Below are positions 6,508 through 12,002 of a stretch of DNA of 12,002 bases, piece after piece (position 1 is the first letter of the stretch; every line of letters begins with the position of its first letter). Position numbers and translations under genes: made by a program. The DNA is taken from assembly GCA_021775715.1 (NCBI GenBank), contig JAJFHI010000038.1:1-12002 (forward strand). The letters run 5' to 3'. The notes below the pieces were generated by a model that was not told the origin of the DNA, searched no databases, and worked only from the letters and a program-made list of their open reading frames with translations. This DNA comes from Hyphomicrobiaceae bacterium (GTDB lineage Bacteria; Pseudomonadota; Alphaproteobacteria; Rhizobiales; Hyphomicrobiaceae).

Positions 6508-9009
6508 CCCACCTGGGAACGACCAACACCACATGCCGATCAGCGAAGCCAAGGTCAACGCCAGCAGACCAAAGAGCAACCGCAACTCAGCATCCGTTGC
6601 CGTCGCGGGAAGCGTCACCTGCGTCACGGTCTGCTTATGACCAGCCACAATCTTCACAGGTTCTGCCGCTGTCGTGACCCTGGAAAAACGCACATCCTTG
6701 AACGCGGCCTTGGTAACGCGCGCATTGCCTGCCGATGCGGCCTTATTCACGCCCGAACGCTGAAGCGGGGTCGATGGCACAGAGCTGGCAGATGGTCGAT
6801 CACCGGAATCCGCACGTTCCGCTGGACGCGCTCCGGAACCGAAGACTTTGTCAAAGTCCCAACCTTCCGGAAGGTTCAACGGAACATCTGCGCGAGTTAG
6901 TTGAGCCTCCGCTGGACGGCTTGGCGTCTTGTCGATGGCAACGAGACTTGTCAACCGGCTGACCAAATGATGCTCAAGAGCCAGAGCCAGGATTGTTGCT
7001 TCGGCTTTATCACGCTGAGCTGGCTGCATAATCTTTGCAACTTCTGCGTCGGTGATCTTACGCCGTGCCCACAACTTGGACACGCCCTTACCAGCAAGTG
7101 CCTTATCGAGCGTCAATGTCACAGACCACGGGTTAGGACCAATCGACCCGCTGATCTTGAGATTACCATTGGCATCATTGAGCCGGGCTGCAACCACAAG
7201 CGGCTCACCATAGTAGAGGTCAGGCAGCAACCCTGGTGTGACGTCGGCGTTGGCGTCTTCAAACACCGCTCTGAGATTTGTCACTGCCGGCATTTCTAGT
7301 TTCTCAAACAGCGCCGACATCTGGGTCGCAACCTGTGCTTCTGAACCAATGTGCGTGAATGTACCCCGGCCAAGTTCCGCTGCACGCCGCATGAGAAACG
7401 AGTTTGGTGCCGAGCCAATGCCAACCATAAAGATACGGCTCTTGCCGCGCTTGGCCGTTAGGGTTTGAAAGAGTTGCTCTTCGTTGCCGATCGCACCGTC
7501 TGTCAGAAAAATGACCTGGCGCAATCTATCGCCGCCACCCTGGTCGCTCATCGCATCAGCTGACACCTGCTCGGTCAATGCAGCCTGCAACGGCGGCACC
7601 ATCATCGTGCCGCCACTCGCCTCAAGGCCGGCAACAAAGCTTTTGGCACTTGCGATGTTTCCGGCATTCGCTCGGATAAGCCCGTTGCTCAACATCTGGT
7701 AGTCAGAACTAAAACGAATGATGTTGAACCGGTCTTCCGGTTGCAGTCGCGTTAGCGCCGACTGCAAGGCGTTGCGGGCCTGCACGATTGACTGTCCACC
7801 CATCGAGCCTGACGTGTCGATGACAAACGTCACATCGCGCGCCATTCGCGGAGGCATCTGACTTGCGTCGAGCTTCGGCGGCGTCACGAAGGCAAGCACA
7901 TAGTCGGCATCACCGACGCGCTCACGAAACAGTCCAACAGCCGGCGCAAGGCCCGCCTTTGCCTGCCATGTCAACTCAAAGTCACGGTTGGCTGGCACTG
8001 CCCCGTCGTCAAGCTTGAGTTTGGCCGAATTGCCATCCTCTTCGTCGACCTCCAGTTTTATCTTATGGTGGTTACTGATGACATCTCCCAGCGCAAACCC
8101 AGCATTAAGCGCGACACTCAACGTCACAGGATTGACCGGCGGATGCTTTGCAGGATCTAGAACCGGAGCTGTAATCTTATCGCGGTCGGGAACTGGATCA
8201 GACACCTGACCCCAGCCATGCCCGTTCGCGTCAAAATCAACCACTTGCACGATGGGTTTCGGGTTGAACCGCGGCGCGACAACCAACGGCACGCGCAGCG
8301 AAAACTTATCGGCAGAACGATCAACCGTCTGCTGGTACTCAAGCTGCAATACAACCGTTTCACCCGGGCCGATGTTCGCGACGTTGTGCGTGAAGATGTT
8401 TGGACGCTGCTGTTCGATAAGCGCTGCCTTCTGGCCGTTGGCCTTGGCACGCTCATAGATCACACGCGCCTCTTTGCGCTCTTTGATCTCACCAACGATA
8501 ACGCGCTTTCCAACAATCATACGCAGCGTATCGACAGCACTTTTTTCCGGCAGCGGAAACACATAAACGGCTTCAACCCAGCCGTCGGTCGGATTGACAA
8601 ACTGTTGCGTCAACGTCGTCCGCACAAATGGACCGGTAACGGTAAGTTTGAAATCGCTACCAAGTCGAGGCGCTTCAACAAACCGGCCGGGTTCGTCCGT
8701 TTTAAATAGCAGTGTTCCGGTTTTGGCGTCGTTCGGTTTCGTGACGCCGCCACCGGGTTGTGCCACCTGGACGTCAGCCGCAATCGCGCTGCGGGGGAGG
8801 CCAATAACGGATACTGCTCCCAGAACGGAGACAACAGCTACCGTCGCACCAACAGCAATCGCGCCTCGCGCGACGGCTCTTCCGGTCGCAGCAATGGCTC
8901 CCGCGGCGCGGCTCATTGGATTTAACCAAGAAAAATTATGCTCAGAGATGATCGTTTCACGAAGATCACCCGGCGCTGATAAACAATGAAATAAGTTGGC
9001 ACGTGTCAT
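6490..9009 (-). CDS. VIT and VWA domain sortase-target surface protein (marine proteobacterial type)
   Basis: An 839-residue exported protein, the dedicated substrate type of class GN sortases. A long signal region ends at a hydrophobic stretch (about 49-70) with a likely cleavage after AIA at residue 77. A VIT domain covers about 95-230 (TLTQQFVNPTDGWVEAVYVF, FPLPEKSAVD, GEIKERKEA). The VWA domain covers about 391-570 with a complete metal-ion-dependent adhesion site: DTSGS at 398-402, Thr468 in SGGT and Asp504 in LTDG. A low-complexity linker (about 725-790) leads to LPATA at 800-804, a membrane helix (about 810-828) and a short tail with one Arg. The ATG at 9009 is supported by AAGGGA 8 bases upstream. 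The gene is first in a two-gene operon with the sortase. The likely role is a cell-envelope protein binding a partner through VWA; its ligand is unknown. Confidence 0.95.
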   Translation of the reverse strand: MTRANLFHCLSAPGDLRETIISEHNFSWLNPMSRAAGAIAATGRAVARGAIAVGATVAVVSVLGAVSVIGLPRSAIAADVQVAQPGGGVTKPNDAKTGTLLFKTDEPGRFVEAPRLGSDFKLTVTGPFVRTTLTQQFVNPTDGWVEAVYVFPLPEKSAVDTLRMIVGKRVIVGEIKERKEARVIYERAKANGQKAALIEQQRPNIFTHNVANIGPGETVVLQLEYQQTVDRSADKFSLRVPLVVAPRFNPKPIVQVVDFDANGHGWGQVSDPVPDRDKITAPVLDPAKHPPVNPVTLSVALNAGFALGDVISNHHKIKLEVDEEDGNSAKLKLDDGAVPANRDFELTWQAKAGLAPAVGLFRERVGDADYVLAFVTPPKLDASQMPPRMARDVTFVIDTSGSMGGQSIVQARNALQSALTRLQPEDRFNIIRFSSDYQMLSNGLIRANAGNIASAKSFVAGLEASGGTMMVPPLQAALTEQVSADAMSDQGGGDRLRQVIFLTDGAIGNEEQLFQTLTAKRGKSRIFMVGIGSAPNSFLMRRAAELGRGTFTHIGSEAQVATQMSALFEKLEMPAVTNLRAVFEDANADVTPGLLPDLYYGEPLVVAARLNDANGNLKISGSIGPNPWSVTLTLDKALAGKGVSKLWARRKITDAEVAKIMQPAQRDKAEATILALALEHHLVSRLTSLVAIDKTPSRPAEAQLTRADVPLNLPEGWDFDKVFGSGARPAERADSGDRPSASSVPSTPLQRSGVNKAASAGNARVTKAAFKDVRFSRVTTAAEPVKIVAGHKQTVTQVTLPATATDAELRLLFGLLALTLASLIGMWCWSFPGGRGQLT
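6610..6612 (-). other. LPATA sorting motif of the VIT/VWA protein (first codon)
   Basis: Leu800 begins LPATATDAELRLLFGLLALT, a sorting signal with Ala where Gram-positive LPxTG proteins have Gly. The following hydrophobic helix and short tail complete the tripartite signal. In this family LPxTA-like variants next to class GN sortases are expected, so cleavage would be predicted between Thr803 and Ala804. Confidence 0.7.
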
Positions 9010-9017
9010 GCTGAATT

Positions 9018-9023
9018 TCCCTT
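9018..9023 (-). promoter_or_regulatory. Ribosome-binding site of the VIT/VWA gene
   Basis: AAGGGA on the minus strand sits 8 bases before the ATG at 9009. A later in-frame ATG at 8916 would give a more ordinary signal peptide but has no purine-rich element before it, so this site favours the longer protein with its 31-residue N-terminal extension. Confidence 0.65.
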
Positions 9024-9201
9024 GTCACATTGCCGGCTTTTAAAAAATCTTGCCGGTCCAACTGTTTTCGGTCGGATTTTCAGCGATGTAGAGCGTCAAT
9101 GATGATCAATAACTGGACCAAACCGGCACAAAGCTGGACCTTTGCCATTTCGTCGGCGGATTTGTACGGGTAAGTCCGCATTCAAGGGGAAGCACTGCGC
9201 G

Positions 9202-9205
9202 AGGA
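9202..9205 (+). promoter_or_regulatory. Ribosome-binding site of the XRE regulator gene
   Basis: GAGGA lies 6 bases before the ATG at 9212 and fixes that start. Confidence 0.6.
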
Positions 9206-9211
9206 CAAGCA

Positions 9212-9988
9212 ATGTCGATACAGACGGACTCACGACTGTCAGCGGGCGAAAGCTCGGCGGTCTCTCAACGTGTGCGTGAAGAATTGGCCAGGCGGCGAAT
9301 TACGCGCCAGCAGCTCGCTGTCGATGCCAAGATCAGCTTGTCCACGTTGGAAAAAGCACTGTCAGGCAAACGGCCGTTTACGCTGACAACAACGGTGCGT
9401 CTGGAAGAAGCCCTTGGCATTGCATTGCGCGAATTCAGAGTGCCGACAACCGATGCCCCGGCAGCAGCCGACACCCACAACGGACTGGCGCCCGAAGGCC
9501 TTGGCTCATATGCGCGCCCTGCTGTTAAGTGGATTGAGGGCGACTACCTAACATTGCGTCCCTCATTTGGTGACGCAGATGCGGTTTACGCCTATCGCAC
9601 CGAAATCGCCTGGGACTCCGAAGCATCCTGCCTTGGATTTCGCGAGGCCGACCGAATTGACTCCGACTTCACACAGTGGGGCGAGGTCTCAATCCCGCAC
9701 CAATCAGGCCACATCTACCTTGTTACCAACCGGCACGGACAATACCGGCTAATCGTCGTCGCTCGCCCGACGATTACAGGCGAAATGCACGGCATTCTGA
9801 CAACACTACAAGCGGGACGTGGTGCACAGCTGACGCCAGTCGCAACGCCCATATGCTTTGTACCCATGCCAAAGGACAAATCGGTAAAGTTTGGTCGCCT
9901 GACGATTTCCGATGGTGGCTTTGACGCCTACAAGGCTTTGCTGGAGAGCACGTTGGAAGACTCATACGTCCGCTTTCTTGCACTCTAG
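9212..9988 (+). CDS. XRE-type helix-turn-helix transcriptional regulator with large C-terminal domain
   Basis: A 258-residue probable DNA-binding regulator. Residues about 19-72 form a Cro/C1-type helix-turn-helix (RITRQQLAVDAKISLSTLEKAL followed by a TTVRLEEALGI helix). A linker rich in Ala, Pro and Asp (about 77-98) joins it to a conserved-looking domain of about 160 residues with motifs DYLTLRPSF, YRTEIAWD, HIYLVTNRHGQYRL and ITGEMHGILTTLQAGRG. I associate that architecture with alphaproteobacterial regulators of unknown ligand, without a firm family name. Cysteines are Cys140 and Cys215. No membrane segment is present. Divergent placement over the repeat boxes at 9031-9140 suggests that it controls the VIT/VWA-sortase operon and itself; that is inference. 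Its end faces the RND gene with 87 bp between. Confidence 0.85.
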   Translation: MSIQTDSRLSAGESSAVSQRVREELARRRITRQQLAVDAKISLSTLEKALSGKRPFTLTTTVRLEEALGIALREFRVPTTDAPAAADTHNGLAPEGLGSYARPAVKWIEGDYLTLRPSFGDADAVYAYRTEIAWDSEASCLGFREADRIDSDFTQWGEVSIPHQSGHIYLVTNRHGQYRLIVVARPTITGEMHGILTTLQAGRGAQLTPVATPICFVPMPKDKSVKFGRLTISDGGFDAYKALLESTLEDSYVRFLAL

Positions 9989-10075
9989 AATTGGTCAAGT
10001 TGAAATGGAAGCAGACACCAAACAACAGCGTAAAGCGCGGTCGTAGTCTGAAAGCGATTCCACCTCGATGGAGGT
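9989..10075. other. Convergent intergenic spacer between the regulator and the RND gene
   Basis: The 87 bp between the two stop codons hold no gene. The only structure seen is a small hairpin, ACCTC-GATG-GAGGT (10062-10075), next to the RND stop codon. It has no T-run on the minus strand and only TTTACT on the plus strand, so a terminator role is weakly supported. Confidence 0.4.
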
Positions 10076-12002
10076 TTACTCAGCTGGCGCAGGTGTTGGT
10101 TCGCGCTTGGCAGGATACACCCAGCGATAAGCGCCACCGACCACACGGCCGATATCATCGCCGATCCCAATCAACGACGGCACCAGGACGAGGACCAGAA
10201 TCGTCGCCGCGGCAAGACCGAATACCAGGGTGACCGCCATCGGGATCAGGAATTGTGCCTGACGGCTGGTTTCAAACAACAACGGCGTCAATCCACCGAT
10301 GGTGGTCAGAGAGGTCAGCAACACCGCCCGGAAGCGGTCGCGCGCGCCTCCAATTGTTGCTTCCTCCAGCGTGTCGCCAAATTCAAGCCGCTCGCGTATT
10401 CGGCTGACAAGCACGATGGAATCGTTGACGAGAATGCCGGACAGCCCAAGCAGACCGATCATCGAAATGATCGTAAACGGATAACCCGTCAGCCAATGGC
10501 CGATCACGGCACCTACGAAGCCAAACGGAATGATCGACATCACCGCGAATGGTTTCCAATAACTGCCAAACACCCAGCCAAGTGTGATGTAGATCAAGCC
10601 AAGCGCCAACAATGCCCCCGCCTTCAAATCTCTGAACGATTCCGAGCGTTCCTCCTCGCGGCCCTTGAAGGAATACGACACACCGTATTTCGAAACGAGA
10701 CCTGGCATGATCTCTTTTGCCAAACGTTCCAGAACCTCCTCCGACTTCGTAATCTCGGTATCGATGTTTCCCGTCACCGAGACTGCGCGCACACCATCGC
10801 GACGCTGCACGATCGAAAAGCTGCGGCGCTCTTTTAGTGTCACGACTTCAGACAGCGGCACACGATCGCCATTTGGCGTCACCAAATAGAGACGCTCAAG
10901 ATCACCACGTCCACCAAGCTCCTGCTGACGCTTCACACGAACGGTAATCTCTTCCTCGTCACGCGCAAACCGCCGCGCGATCGAACCTTCAAAGGCATTT
11001 CGCACCTGTTGGCCAACACTTGATCCCGTAAAGCCAAGCGCTGTCCCCTTCGGCGTCAACTCGAAAACATACTCCTGCTTGCCATAGGGCAGATCGTCAT
11101 CAATTGCGCTGACACCTGGAAATCCGGTCAGCGCCACCTTCAATTCTTCAGCCGCATCTTTCAGTACTTCAATCGGTGCTTCCTGCAGGCGGACATCCAC
11201 ATCACGACCCGGCGGGCCACCGCGACGTTGGGTAATTGCGATGCGCTCCAGACTTGGGATCTTCGGCAACGCCTTGCGCCATGCGTTGATTATACGTTTT
11301 GTCGAGATCGTCCGCTGCTCACTTGGCGACAGCTGGACGTCGATCTGCGCAAGATTATCGCCCTGTGCGCGGCTCGCCTTGCCCAACAAACCAAAAGTCG
11401 CCTGCACCAACTGCTGATCTTTCTGCGGTCGCATAACCGGTCCAGCACTATCCACAAACGGGCCACCGCCCTTTTCACCGGAAATCAACCGACGCTCAGC
11501 CTCATAGAGCGATCGCTCGACAAGCGCGACGGCGGTACGCTGGTCATCGCGCGGTGTCCCGGCGCCGAAAATAATTGATGCCGTAAGGTTTTCTGATTCC
11601 GGTGACGGGAAGAAAACAAAACCGACACGGCCACCTGCAATCATCCCGACAGACAGAATAAATCCACCCAAAAGGACAGCAAGAGTTGTGTACCGCCAAT
11701 GGAAACTCAAGGTTACGAAGCGGCTAAAGGCACCATCGCGAAACGCGTTAAAGCGACGGTCAAAGCCCGAGCGGAGCTTGGATGGCTTGCGCCGTTTGGC
11801 ACCGCCATGACGCAAGTGGCCCGGCAAAATAAGAAAACACTCAATCAGACTTGCAATCAGAACGGCCATCACAACCAGTGGGATCGCAATCATGATATCG
11901 CCAATGCGCCCGCCGATGAAAAAGATCGGCATGAAGGCTGCCATCGTCGTAATTGATGCCGCTGTAACAGGCGGCAGCATCGTCATGGCACCGCGTTCGG
12001 CA
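10076..12002 (-). CDS. RND (HAE1/AcrB-like) efflux permease, C-terminal part (5' end outside window)
   Basis: An inner-membrane proton-driven exporter of hydrophobic compounds, working with a periplasmic adaptor and outer-membrane channel that are not in the window. The frame is open from the right edge to TAA at 10076; about 641 residues are visible of the roughly 1050 usual, so the Met at 11986 is internal. The first visible segment carries the typical LPPVTAASITTMAAFMPIFF membrane motif. A periplasmic portion follows (FFPSPESENL, RRDGVRAVSVTGNID). The C-terminal membrane helices include ALLALGLIYITLGWVFGSYW, IISMIGLLGLSGILVNDSIV and LLTSLTTIGGLTPLLFE. The TM4 acidic pair that carries protons lies upstream of the edge and cannot be checked. 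Substrate is unknown. It reads convergently to the regulator and is probably not part of the surface locus. Confidence 0.93.
   Translation of the reverse strand, partial: AERGAMTMLPPVTAASITTMAAFMPIFFIGGRIGDIMIAIPLVVMAVLIASLIECFLILPGHLRHGGAKRRKPSKLRSGFDRRFNAFRDGAFSRFVTLSFHWRYTTLAVLLGGFILSVGMIAGGRVGFVFFPSPESENLTASIIFGAGTPRDDQRTAVALVERSLYEAERRLISGEKGGGPFVDSAGPVMRPQKDQQLVQATFGLLGKASRAQGDNLAQIDVQLSPSEQRTISTKRIINAWRKALPKIPSLERIAITQRRGGPPGRDVDVRLQEAPIEVLKDAAEELKVALTGFPGVSAIDDDLPYGKQEYVFELTPKGTALGFTGSSVGQQVRNAFEGSIARRFARDEEEITVRVKRQQELGGRGDLERLYLVTPNGDRVPLSEVVTLKERRSFSIVQRRDGVRAVSVTGNIDTEITKSEEVLERLAKEIMPGLVSKYGVSYSFKGREEERSESFRDLKAGALLALGLIYITLGWVFGSYWKPFAVMSIIPFGFVGAVIGHWLTGYPFTIISMIGLLGLSGILVNDSIVLVSRIRERLEFGDTLEEATIGGARDRFRAVLLTSLTTIGGLTPLLFETSRQAQFLIPMAVTLVFGLAAATILVLVLVPSLIGIGDDIGRVVGGAYRWVYPAKREPTPAPAE

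Larger units (their letters stand above)
9010..9211. promoter_or_regulatory. Divergent promoter region between the sortase operon and its regulator gene, with repeated TGGACC/TGCCGG boxes
   Basis: The 202-bp spacer separates divergent start codons and must hold both promoters. CTGGACC occurs twice in the plus direction (9113-9119 and 9134-9140), exactly 21 bp apart, about two helical turns. An inverted copy GGTCCA lies at 9055-9060. TGCCGG occurs at 9031-9036 and 9051-9056 and inverted (CCGGCA) at 9123-9128. Boxes of one sequence in both orientations are what operators for a helix-turn-helix regulator look like. No convincing -35/-10 pair was found for either direction. Confidence 0.5.

Noticed and set aside
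6490..6532. GTG start at 6532 for the sortase, 14 residues longer
   Set aside because: The ATG in the TGATG overlap is better placed and has a purine-rich site before it; the longer form would overlap the VIT/VWA gene by 43 bases.
8218..8709. Plus-strand open frames opposite the VIT/VWA gene
   Set aside because: The minus strand here encodes a complete, well-conserved VIT domain; the plus-strand frames are shadows.
10062..10075. Small hairpin ACCTC-GATG-GAGGT as a bidirectional terminator
   Set aside because: The stem is only 5 bp, it touches the RND stop codon, and no proper T-run follows on either strand.

Overview
The window suggests a moderately GC-rich (clearly above 50 % in genes), probably marine alphaproteobacterium. 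The main reason is a VIT/von Willebrand A protein ending in an LPxTA-type sorting signal and coupled to a class GN sortase, a pairing known chiefly from marine Proteobacteria. The style of the divergent helix-turn-helix regulator and of the tandem-repeat giant surface protein also fits. The order-level assignment (possibly Hyphomicrobiales) is an impression, not something the sequence proves.

Layout: positions 1-5478 (minus strand) hold the first 1826 codons of a giant repeat-rich surface protein whose 3' end lies outside the window. It carries an LEPR motif, a DUF4347 domain, several Ca-binding cadherin-like repeats, a Calx-beta-like fold apparently split by a nidogen-like domain, and near-identical 110-residue repeats. 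Positions 5479-5803 are a gene-free spacer of about 26 % GC full of perfect short inverted repeats, with a candidate promoter for the giant gene. Positions 5804-6490 (minus) encode the sortase and 6490-9009 (minus) its VIT/VWA target; their stop and start overlap as TGATG. Positions 9010-9211 are a divergent promoter region with repeated TGGACC and TGCCGG boxes. Positions 9212-9988 (plus) encode an XRE-type regulator with a large uncharacterised C-terminal domain. Positions 10076-12002 (minus) are the C-terminal 60 % or so of an RND efflux permease whose 5' end is outside the window.

How they may work together: the sortase and its adjacent target form a dedicated one-enzyme, one-substrate pair that displays or processes a metal-binding VWA protein at the cell envelope. 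The divergent regulator is the natural candidate to control that operon. The giant protein, transcribed the same way just downstream but behind its own AT-rich control region, would be a second large surface adhesin. The window therefore reads as a cell-surface attachment locus beside an unrelated efflux pump. Functional links between the giant protein and the sortase pair are inferred from position only. No RNA genes, CRISPR arrays, insertion sequences or tRNAs were seen.
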